Position numbers and translations under genes: made by a program. 9,966 nucleotides of DNA. It comes from an uncultured Pseudorhodobacter sp. Its GTDB lineage: Bacteria; Pseudomonadota; Alphaproteobacteria; Rhodobacterales; Rhodobacteraceae. A model generated the notes under the pieces. It was not told the origin of the DNA. It ran no database searches and worked only from the letters and a program-made list of their open reading frames with translations. How positions within the stretch are numbered: the first letter of the stretch is position 1; each line of letters begins with the position of its first letter. The DNA lies in assembly GCA_945952425.1 (NCBI GenBank), contig CAMFIX010000069.1, forward strand, positions 1 through 9,966, in the 5' to 3' direction. This document shows, in pieces, positions 1-5,814 of this stretch.

Positions 1-2573
1 CTTTCGGCCAGGGCCAGGGCATCCGCGGCCCGGGACCGCCGCGCCCCGGCCTCGGCCATCGCATCGGCCAGCTCGTCGCGCTTGGCCGCGATTTCCTCGG
101 GCACTTCCATCGCCTCGGCCAGCTCTTCTTCGGCCTCGGCGCGGCGTTCGGTCAGCTCGGCCATGCGCCGCCCCGCCGTCTCCAGCCGGTGCTTCCAGCC
201 CGAAAGCTCCTTCGTCGCCTCCTGCCGCCGCTTGACCCGCGCCTCGCCCTCGCGGCGGAGCTCATCCTGCACCGCCCGCCGGGTCATCATCGCGATCCGC
301 GCGCCCTCGACGGCGACCTTCAGGTCTTCGACCAGGGCGCGGGCGGCGCCGAGATCCCCCAACTCGCGCGCCGCACTTTCCGCCTCGGCCAGCCGCAGCC
401 GCGCCGCGCCCGCCTCTTCCTCGTGCCGCCCGACCGCCAGCCGCGCCGTCTCCAGCCGCCCCTCGGCCATGGAGCGGTCGCTGTCGGCGCGCGCGGCCGC
501 GCGGTTGGCCTCGGTCACCCGCTGATCCGCCGCCCGCCGCGCCTCCCGCGCCATCTGGTCGGCGCGCGTCAGGTCGGAAAGCCGCCCCGCCAGCGCCTCA
601 TGTGCGCGGGCCGCGCCATCGGCCTTGGCCTGCGCCTCCTCCAGGTCGCGCTTCAGCTGCACCAGCCGGTTCAGCTGTCTCAGCCGCGCCGCCGCCGCGG
701 AGGGCGCATCTTCGGCAGCGGCACGGAACCCGTCCCAGCGCCAAAGGTCGCCCGCGAGGCTGACCAGCCTCTGCCCCGGCAGCAAAAGGCCCTGCAGCGC
801 AGCCCCTTGATCCGGCTCGCAAATCCCGACCTGAGACAGCGCCCGCGACAGGGCCTCCGGCGCCGCCACATGCCCCGCCAGCGGCCGCAGGCCCGGCACC
901 AGGGCCTGATCCACCTCCGGCAAGGCCACCCAGCCCGAGCGCGCCTCGCCCGTCGCTTCGGCCGCGTGCAGGTCATCGCCCAGGGCCGCCCCCAAAGCGG
1001 CCTCAAACCCCAGCTCCACCTCGATCCGGTCGAGGATTTGCCCGCCCTCGGCCGTATCCCGCGCGACCAGCCGCGCCAAGGCGCCGACCTCGGCCCGCAA
1101 GGCCGCCGCCTCGCCCTCGGCAGCGGAGCGCGCCGCCCGTGCCTCGGCCTCGCGGCCCTGCACATCGGCGCGGGCCTCTTCGGCGGAGAGCAGGGTCTCT
1201 TCGGCGGCTTCGGCGAGGTCCAAAGCCTCGGCCAGGGCCTCCGCGAGGCCCGCCGCCGTCTCGCCCGCGGCCTCCAGCGCCGCCGAGGCCGCCGCGACCG
1301 CATCCCGCGCCCGCCCAGCCTCGCCCTCGGCGCGTTCGACCACGTGGCGACTGTCAGCGATCAGCCGCTCCGCCGATTGGTGCCGTGCCGCCAGCCGCGC
1401 CGCATCCTCGGTCGCCGAGCCCTGATCGGCCTCGCGCGCGCCCAGCTCCGCCGCCGCCGCGCGCGCCAATTCCACCGCCTCGGCCAGCCTCTCGTCATGG
1501 CCGTCGCTGGCGCGAGCAAGCTGCTCGACCTCCCATTCCAGCCGCTCGATCATCTCATGCGCGTCGCGGTTCAGCCCCTGTTCGCGCTCGCCGTCGCGGC
1601 CCATCTGCAGGATGCGCGCCTTCAGCGCCTCGATGGCGGCCAGCGCGCGGCCCTCCTCCTGGCCCAGGGCATCGCGCTGCAGGGTCAGCCGCTGCAGGAT
1701 CGCCGCGGCGACCGCCTCTTCCTCGCGCCGCGGCGGCAAAGCATCTTCCGCCGCCTCGCGCGCCTTGGCCGCCCCCCGCGCCGCGACCTCCGCCTGCCCC
1801 GCCAACACCAGCCGCTGGCGCAAGGCGCCTTCGGCCTCGGCCCGCGCGATCTCGGCCTCGCGCCAGCGGCGATACAAAAGCATCCCCTCGGCGCGCCGCA
1901 ATTCGACACCAATCTCGCGATACCGCGCCGCCTGCTTCGCCTGCCGGGTCAGGGCCGAGAGCTGCTGCGCCAGCCCCTCCAACACGTCATCCACCCGCGT
2001 CAGGTTGGTTTCCGCCGCCGAAAGCCGCAGCTCTGCCTCGTGCCGCCGGGCGTAAAGCCCTGAAATCCCGGCCGCTTCTTCCAGGATCACCCGCCGCGCC
2101 CTGGGCTTGGCGTTGATGAGTTCCGAAATCTGCCCCTGCCGCACCAGCGCGGGGCTATGCGCGCCGGTGGAGGCATCGGCAAACAGCATCTGCACATCCC
2201 GCGCCCGCACATCCCGGCCATTGGCCTTGTAGGCCGAGCCCGCATCCCGCGTGATCCGCCGGATCACCTCGATCGTGTCGGCATCGTTGAAACCCGCGGG
2301 CGCGAGCCGGTCGGCATTGTCGATGACGAGCGAGACTTCCGCAAAATGCCGGGCGGGGCGCGAGCCCGAGCCGTTGAAGATCACATCCTCCATCCCCGCG
2401 CCGCGCATCGCCGAGGGCCGGGTTTCGCCCATCACCCAGCGCAAAGCCTCCAAAAGGTTGGACTTGCCGCAGCCATTGGGGCCGACGACGCCGGTCAGCC
2501 CCTCCAGGATCATCAGATCGGTGGGGTCGACGAAGGATTTGAACCCGTTGAGGCGAAGTCGGTTGAGACGCAT
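1..2573 (-). CDS. smc: Chromosome segregation protein SMC (N-terminal 857 residues, partial)
   Basis: SMC is the dimeric ATPase core of bacterial condensin. It works with ScpA and ScpB on the nucleoid to compact and separate sister chromosomes. The frame starts MRLNRLRLNGFKSF and carries the Walker A motif GPNGCGKSN at residues 31-39, then VRQGQIS (Q-loop region) near residue 145 and EEAAGISGLY near 160-170. A long Ala/Glu/Arg-rich coiled coil follows to about residue 500. The hinge is at roughly 505-620, with GFEAALGAALGDDL and GDLWRWDGF visible. The second coiled coil begins after that. The family is about 1150 residues, so some 290 C-terminal residues, including the signature and Walker B, lie beyond the left edge. 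No stop or frameshift is seen. The ATG at 2573 is the only sensible start. It has no Shine-Dalgarno and lies 6 bases after a possible -10 element. The gene is divergent from the acetyltransferase at 2671. Identification is firm. Confidence 0.96.
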   Translation of the reverse strand, partial: MRLNRLRLNGFKSFVDPTDLMILEGLTGVVGPNGCGKSNLLEALRWVMGETRPSAMRGAGMEDVIFNGSGSRPARHFAEVSLVIDNADRLAPAGFNDADTIEVIRRITRDAGSAYKANGRDVRARDVQMLFADASTGAHSPALVRQGQISELINAKPRARRVILEEAAGISGLYARRHEAELRLSAAETNLTRVDDVLEGLAQQLSALTRQAKQAARYREIGVELRRAEGMLLYRRWREAEIARAEAEGALRQRLVLAGQAEVAARGAAKAREAAEDALPPRREEEAVAAAILQRLTLQRDALGQEEGRALAAIEALKARILQMGRDGEREQGLNRDAHEMIERLEWEVEQLARASDGHDERLAEAVELARAAAAELGAREADQGSATEDAARLAARHQSAERLIADSRHVVERAEGEAGRARDAVAAASAALEAAGETAAGLAEALAEALDLAEAAEETLLSAEEARADVQGREAEARAARSAAEGEAAALRAEVGALARLVARDTAEGGQILDRIEVELGFEAALGAALGDDLHAAEATGEARSGWVALPEVDQALVPGLRPLAGHVAAPEALSRALSQVGICEPDQGAALQGLLLPGQRLVSLAGDLWRWDGFRAAAEDAPSAAAARLRQLNRLVQLKRDLEEAQAKADGAARAHEALAGRLSDLTRADQMAREARRAADQRVTEANRAAARADSDRSMAEGRLETARLAVGRHEEEAGAARLRLAEAESAARELGDLGAARALVEDLKVAVEGARIAMMTRRAVQDELRREGEARVKRRQEATKELSGWKHRLETAGRRMAELTERRAEAEEELAEAMEVPEEIAAKRDELADAMAEAGARRSRAADALALAE

Positions 2574-2579
2574 CGCGCC

Positions 2580-2607
2580 ATTGTGCCGCCGAGGCGCCCC
2601 GAGTCAA
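2580..2607 (-). promoter_or_regulatory. Putative smc promoter, leaderless type
   Basis: On the minus strand a -35 hexamer TTGACT (2607-2602) is followed by a 16-base spacer and the -10 hexamer CACAAT (2585-2580). Only six bases (GGCGCG) separate the -10 from the smc ATG at 2573, so transcription would begin at or next to the start codon. No Shine-Dalgarno is present. The call comes from hexamer matching and position only. Confidence 0.5.
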
Positions 2608-2634
2608 CCGAAGGGGCCGGTTATCCCCAACATC

Positions 2635-2663
2635 TTGCGGAAATCCCGGGCCTGCCCCACAAT
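2635..2663 (+). promoter_or_regulatory. Putative promoter of the acetyltransferase gene at 2671, leaderless type
   Basis: TTGCGG (2635-2640), a 17-base spacer, then CACAAT (2658-2663). The ATG at 2671 follows after seven bases (ccgccgc). No Shine-Dalgarno lies upstream. The -10 hexamer is identical to that proposed for the divergent smc gene. The -35 matches the consensus TTGACA at only four of six positions and is the weaker half. Confidence 0.42.
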
Positions 2664-2670
2664 CCGCCGC

Positions 2671-3105
2671 ATGACCCCGATGCTTGCAACCGACCTGCAC
2701 GCCGTCCACGCCCTGATCCTGCGCGCCTTCGCAGGGATGGAGGGGCGGATCGACCCGCCCTCTTCGGCCCGCGACCTGACCGTCGCAAGCCTGGCCGCCG
2801 CGGGCGAAGTCTGGACGCTGCCGCATGCCTGCGTGATCCTGACGCCGAAAGGCGATCACCTTTACATCGGCAAGCTGGCGGTCGATCCCGGCCACCAGCG
2901 CCAGGGCCTTGCCCGCGCCCTCCTGGCCCATGCCGAGACCCGCGCCCGCGCGCTTAGCCTGCCTGAACTCCGCCTGCAAACCCGGGTGGAGCTGACAGAG
3001 AACCACGCGACCTTCCGCGCCCTGGGCTTCACCGAGATCGCCCGCACCGCCCACAAAGGCTATGACCGCCCGACCTCGATCACCTTCGCGCGCCAACTGC
3101 CCTGA
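2671..3105 (+). CDS. GNAT family N-acetyltransferase, 144 aa
   Basis: This is a cytoplasmic acyl-CoA-dependent acetyltransferase of the GNAT superfamily; its substrate cannot be read from the sequence. The acetyl-CoA-binding motif A is clear: the strand LYIGKLAVDP (64-73) followed by the pyrophosphate loop Q76-R-Q-G-L-A81 and the helix ARALLAHAE. Motif B appears as ENHATFRALGF (110-120), where an Asn precedes the helix and the G-F end is typical. A length of 144 residues is normal for a single GNAT domain. The frame is open further upstream, but earlier starts would overlap smc on the other strand, and MTPMLATDLHAV fits the family's start. ATG codon 4 (2680) is an alternative. There is no Shine-Dalgarno, and a candidate -10 ends seven bases before the ATG. 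The gene converges with the DUF4864 gene. Confidence 0.87.
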   Translation: MTPMLATDLHAVHALILRAFAGMEGRIDPPSSARDLTVASLAAAGEVWTLPHACVILTPKGDHLYIGKLAVDPGHQRQGLARALLAHAETRARALSLPELRLQTRVELTENHATFRALGFTEIARTAHKGYDRPTSITFARQLP

Positions 3106-3142
3106 GGCGCGACCCCGAATTTTCGCCGAAAATTCGTGCGCC
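3106..3142. terminator. AT-cored stem-loop between convergent genes (possible bidirectional terminator)
   Basis: GAATTTTC (3117-3124) pairs with GAAAATTC (3128-3135) around a three-base loop GCC. A flanking C-G pair (3116/3136) makes nine perfect base pairs. An outer GGCGC (3106-3110) and GCGCC (3138-3142) can also pair, with unequal bulges between. The element fills the whole gap between the stop codons of the acetyltransferase and DUF4864 genes. Neither strand has a T-run after the stem, so it is not a textbook Rho-independent terminator. Its AT-rich core stands out in this GC-rich DNA. Confidence 0.5.
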
Positions 3143-3544
3143 TCACGCCCCGAGGTCGCCCATCGGCAAAAGCTGCACCGCGTCGATCAGCCAGCCCTTG
3201 TCGCCCTGCACCATGCGGTAATCCAGATACCACCCCCGCCCCGCCGCATCCGTCACCCGCACCCTCTGCCACAAGGCCCCCGCAACTGTCCGCAGCTCCA
3301 TCAGCTTGACCTCGCCCGGGGTCCAGACCATCGGATAGCCCTGTTTCACCATCTGGCCGAAGGCGTCAGGCGTGCCGAAGATCCCCTGGATCATCGGCGA
3401 GGCATAGGCCCAGGCCGCCGCGACATCGCGGTGCCGGAAGGCCTCCATCTGGGCATTGATCGTGGCCGATATGCCCTCTTCCTGGGCGAGAACCGGCGTC
3501 GCCAGCAGGGTCAAGGCAAGAAGGGTTGGGAAAGCAGAGCGCAT
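3143..3544 (-). CDS. Secreted DUF4864 family protein, 133 aa
   Basis: This is a small exported protein of unknown function. Residues 1-20 form a typical Sec signal peptide (MRSAFPTLLALTLLATPVLA), with cleavage expected before QEE, so it should act in the periplasm or envelope. The mature part has a helix (ISATINAQMEAFRHRDVAAAWAYASP), then GIFGTPDAFGQMVKQGYPMVW (54-74), and a C-terminal sheet containing WQRVRVTD, YLDYRMV and GWLIDAVQLLP. I recognise this pattern as DUF4864, a family common in Rhodobacterales with an NTF2-like feel; that fold is my inference. The ATG at 3544 is chosen because AGGAGG lies five bases upstream. A GTG two codons earlier would overlap that ribosome binding site. A -10-like TATCAT (3569-3564) lies upstream without a good -35. 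It could instead be read from lysS, whose stop is 106 bases upstream. Confidence 0.87.
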   Translation of the reverse strand: MRSAFPTLLALTLLATPVLAQEEGISATINAQMEAFRHRDVAAAWAYASPMIQGIFGTPDAFGQMVKQGYPMVWTPGEVKLMELRTVAGALWQRVRVTDAAGRGWYLDYRMVQGDKGWLIDAVQLLPMGDLGA

Positions 3545-3650
3545 CGTCACCTCCTGTTTGGCGATGATACGACGAAACGGCCCGCGTGGGTTCCCGCGCC
3601 ACGTACTTCTGTCACCTCCGCGGGGCCTCTAACTTTGCCTACGAAAAGTT

Positions 3651-5231
3651 TTAGGTGGCAAGGTCGCCCGCAAGGCCCCGGTCGATCAGCGCAATCGTCT
3701 CGGTGACGCCATACAAGGCGATGAACCCACCGAAGCGCGGCCCTTCCGAGGCGCCCATCAGCACCTCGTACAGCGCCTTGAACCAGTCGCGCAGCGGGTC
3801 GAAGGCATGGTCCTTGCCGACCGCATAGCAGATGTTCTGCACCGCCTCGTCCTCCATCGGCCCGTCATAGGCGGCCAGCCGCCCCCGCAGGTCGAGGATC
3901 GCGGCGCGCTCCTTCTCCGTCGGCAGGCGATACACGCGAGAGGGCGCGATCTTGTCGTTGAAATAGGCGATGGCATAGCCCGCCGCCGCATCCAGATCGG
4001 GGTTCCCCTCGGGCGAGGCCTCGGGCGCGTATTTCCTGATGAAGCGCCAGAGCCCCGCGGCATCCTTGGCCCCCGCCACCGAGGCGAGGTTCAAGAGCAT
4101 CCCGAAGGACACCACCATCTTGCTTTCGGGCACCTGGCCGCCGTGGATGTGCCAGACCGGGTTGTTCAGCTGCTGGTCCACATCCTGCGTCGGATAGGCC
4201 TTCAGCTGCTGGTGATACTCGTCCACCGCCTTGGGGATCACGTCCCACCAAAGGCGCTTCGCCGTCTTGGGCTTCTGATACATGAAATACGACAGGCTTT
4301 CCGTGGCCGCATAGGTCAGCCATTCGTCGATCGTCAGCCCGTTGCCCTTCGACTTCGAGATCTTTTGCCCCTCGAAGTCCAGGAACAGCTCATAGCTGAA
4401 ATGGTTGGGCTTCTTGCCGCCCAGGACCTCGCAGATGCCGTCATAGATCGGCGTGTTGGTCGAGTGGTCCTTGCCATACATCTCGAAGTCGACGCCCAAG
4501 GCCGCCCAGCGGGCGCCGAAGTCGGGCTTCCATTGCAGCTTGACGTTGCCGCCGGTGACGGGAAGCGTCCATTCGCGCCCATCCTCGTCGTCGAAGGTGA
4601 TCGTGGCGTCCTTGGCGTTCACTTCCTTCATCGGCACATAGAGAACCCGCCCCGTCTCGGGATGGATCGGCAGGAAGCAGGAATAGGTCTGCTGGCGCTC
4701 CTCGCGCAGCGAGGCCAGCATGATCGCCATGATCTGGTCATAGCGTTCCGCCGCCAGCCGCAGCGTGTCGTCGAACTTGCCCGACTTGTAGAACTCGGTC
4801 GCCGAGTAGAACTCGTACTGAAAGCCGAACGTGTCCAGGAACCGGCGCAGCATGGCGTTGTTGTGGCCGCCGAAACTGTCGTAAAGCCCGAAGGGATCGG
4901 GGACCGAGGTCAGGGGCTTCTGGATATTGGCCTTCAGAAGCTCCTGGTTCGGCACGTTCTCCGGCACCTTGCGCATCCCGTCCAGGTCGTCCGAAAAGCA
5001 GATCAGACGGGTGGGGATGTCGGAAATGACCTCGAAGGCGCGGCGGATCATCGTCGTGCGCGCCACCTCGCCGAAGGTGCCGATATGGGGCAGGCCCGAG
5101 GGCCCATAGCCCGTCTCGAACAGCACATAGCCCTTTTTCGCCGCCCCGGCCTCTGCCCGTTTCAGCAAAGCCCGGGCCTCTTCGAAGGGCCAGGCCTTGG
5201 ACTTCATCGCAGCATCGCGCAGAGCGGTCAT
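3651..5231 (-). CDS. lysS: Lysine--tRNA ligase, class I (archaeal type), 526 aa
   Basis: This cytoplasmic enzyme activates lysine with ATP and charges tRNA-Lys. It belongs to the class I family typical of archaea, spirochaetes and many alphaproteobacteria, not to the class II LysRS of E. coli. Both class I signatures are present: HIGT at 49-52 within GPSGLPHIGTFGE, and KISKSKGNG at 290-298. Other family blocks are FSDDLDGMRKVP (79-90), MYGKDHSTNTPIYDGICEVL (251-270) and HFSYELFLDFEGQ (277-289). The length matches the family and no key residue is missing. The ATG at 5231 has AGGAG six bases upstream; Met9 is a weaker alternative. No clear terminator follows the TAA at 3651. The gene is divergent from the TerB-like gene and its promoter overlaps that gene's promoter. 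Identification is firm; class I bacterial enzymes are also called lysK. Confidence 0.97.
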   Translation of the reverse strand: MTALRDAAMKSKAWPFEEARALLKRAEAGAAKKGYVLFETGYGPSGLPHIGTFGEVARTTMIRRAFEVISDIPTRLICFSDDLDGMRKVPENVPNQELLKANIQKPLTSVPDPFGLYDSFGGHNNAMLRRFLDTFGFQYEFYSATEFYKSGKFDDTLRLAAERYDQIMAIMLASLREERQQTYSCFLPIHPETGRVLYVPMKEVNAKDATITFDDEDGREWTLPVTGGNVKLQWKPDFGARWAALGVDFEMYGKDHSTNTPIYDGICEVLGGKKPNHFSYELFLDFEGQKISKSKGNGLTIDEWLTYAATESLSYFMYQKPKTAKRLWWDVIPKAVDEYHQQLKAYPTQDVDQQLNNPVWHIHGGQVPESKMVVSFGMLLNLASVAGAKDAAGLWRFIRKYAPEASPEGNPDLDAAAGYAIAYFNDKIAPSRVYRLPTEKERAAILDLRGRLAAYDGPMEDEAVQNICYAVGKDHAFDPLRDWFKALYEVLMGASEGPRFGGFIALYGVTETIALIDRGLAGDLAT

Positions 5232-5244
5232 CTTCGTCTCCTGA

Positions 5245-5263
5245 AGGCGGCCCCGTGCCGCCT
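5245..5263 (-). promoter_or_regulatory. Hairpin in the lysS leader
   Basis: On the lysS transcript, AGGCGGC (5263-5257) pairs perfectly with GCCGCCT (5251-5245) around the loop ACGGG, giving seven mostly G-C pairs. The hairpin sits two bases before the Shine-Dalgarno AGGAG (5242-5238). If the proposed promoter is right, transcription starts near 5264, so the hairpin would be at the very 5' end of the mRNA. It could protect the message or affect translation. That role is inference. Confidence 0.45.
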
Positions 5264-5270
5264 GACGGGT

Positions 5271-5299
5271 CGTCTATTGAACAGGCCCCATCGCGTCAA
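5271..5299 (-). promoter_or_regulatory. Putative lysS promoter
   Basis: Minus-strand TTGACG (5299-5294), a 17-base spacer, then TAGACG (5276-5271). The -35 matches five of six consensus positions, whereas the -10 is moderate. Predicted start is near 5264, giving a leader of about 33 bases with a hairpin and a Shine-Dalgarno. It overlaps the opposing promoter of the TerB-like gene almost completely. Confidence 0.5.
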
Positions 5300-5305
5300 T
5301 ATTCT
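5277..5305 (+). promoter_or_regulatory. Putative promoter of the TerB-like gene
   Basis: TTGAAC (5277-5282), an ideal 17-base spacer, then TATTCT (5300-5305). This is the best sigma70-like promoter in the window. Transcription would start near 5312, leaving a short leader that contains the Shine-Dalgarno AAGGA (5319-5323) before the ATG at 5329. Confidence 0.6.
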
Positions 5306-5328
5306 AAGGGAAACGCAAAGGAAGAACC

Positions 5329-5754
5329 ATGTCAGACCCCATGCCCGCCTCGATGTCGCCGCAAGATGCGCTGATCGCCGTGATGATCGCCGTCTCGGCC
5401 TCGGACGAGCTGATGCGCACCTCCGAACTGGTGGCCATCCAGAAGATCGTCAGCCATCTGCCGGTGTTCTCGGCCTATGACACCGACCGCATCCGGGTGA
5501 TCGCGCAGACCGTCTTCGACCTGTTCGAAGACGAGGACGGGCTGTCGGCCTTGTTCGGCCTGGTGCGCGAGGCTTTGTCCGAACGGCTTTACGAGACGGC
5601 CTATGCGCTGGCCTGCGATGTCGCCTCGGCCGATGGCATGGTGCGGCAGGTCGAGCTGCGGATGCTGGAGGAGGTCCGCGAAGAGCTTTCCATCGACCGG
5701 CTGCATGCGGCGGCCATCGAATGGGGCGCGCGGGTGCGGCACCTGAAACCGTAA
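5329..5754 (+). CDS. TerB-like (tellurite resistance TerB family) protein, 141 aa
   Basis: This is a small, all-helical, soluble protein with no signal peptide or membrane segment. Two related acidic helix segments are visible: AVSASDELMRTSELVAIQKI (21-40) and DVASADGMVRQVELRMLEEV (97-116). Each has the D/E...E spacing typical of TerB-like domains, in which paired acidic residues are thought to bind metal. Stand-alone TerB proteins of about 140-150 residues are common in alphaproteobacteria, where their role is unknown. No other ter gene (terC, terD, terZ) is nearby, so a role in tellurite resistance should not be assumed. The ATG at 5329 has AAGGA five bases upstream and a good promoter. Met5 (5341) is a less likely start. 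The gene is divergent from lysS and convergent with dacB. Confidence 0.83.
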   Translation: MSDPMPASMSPQDALIAVMIAVSASDELMRTSELVAIQKIVSHLPVFSAYDTDRIRVIAQTVFDLFEDEDGLSALFGLVREALSERLYETAYALACDVASADGMVRQVELRMLEEVREELSIDRLHAAAIEWGARVRHLKP

Positions 5755-5814
5755 CGGCGCGCCGTCACACCGACCCCGTAGGCTGCGTGATCTCACGCAC
5801 CCCCACAGGCACCG
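5755..5814. other. Short convergent gap with hairpin and 10-base repeat
   Basis: The gap between the TerB-like and dacB stop codons holds three small structures. A 12-base perfect palindrome ACGGCGCGCCGT (5754-5765) begins on the last base of the TAA stop. A stem TGCGTGA (5784-5790) / TCACGCA (5793-5799) is separated by only two bases, so about six pairs can form. CCGTCACACC occurs at 5762-5771 and again at 5812-5821, the second copy spanning the dacB stop. No T-run follows either stem, so a terminator role is possible but weak. Confidence 0.35.

Noticed and set aside
189..2063. A 624-codon open frame on the plus strand opposite smc, and similar long frames opposite lysS and dacB.
   Set aside because: The translations are low-complexity Arg/Pro/Leu/Ala strings with no domain. 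Long antisense frames are expected opposite genes with strong G/C third-position bias, and the minus-strand genes here are unambiguous.
2621..2629. TTATCCCCA, one mismatch from a DnaA box, between smc and the acetyltransferase.
   Set aside because: It is a single imperfect box with no companion boxes or AT-rich unwinding region. Chance is a sufficient explanation.
2251..2670. In-frame upstream extension of the acetyltransferase gene at 2671.
   Set aside because: It would overlap the conserved ATPase head of smc on the other strand and adds sequence unlike any GNAT N-terminus.
3546..3619. GTCACCTCC occurs at 3546-3554 and 3611-3619, and a 22-codon frame from a GTG at the distal copy ends at the DUF4864 start, hinting at a leader peptide.
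   Set aside because: The GTG overlaps its own would-be Shine-Dalgarno, the peptide has no recognisable features, and short frames of this size are common by chance.
3631..3650. AACTTT (3631-3636) and AAAGTT (3645-3650), an inverted repeat just after the lysS stop.
   Set aside because: Only six AT-rich pairs around an eight-base loop with no T-run; too weak to call a terminator.
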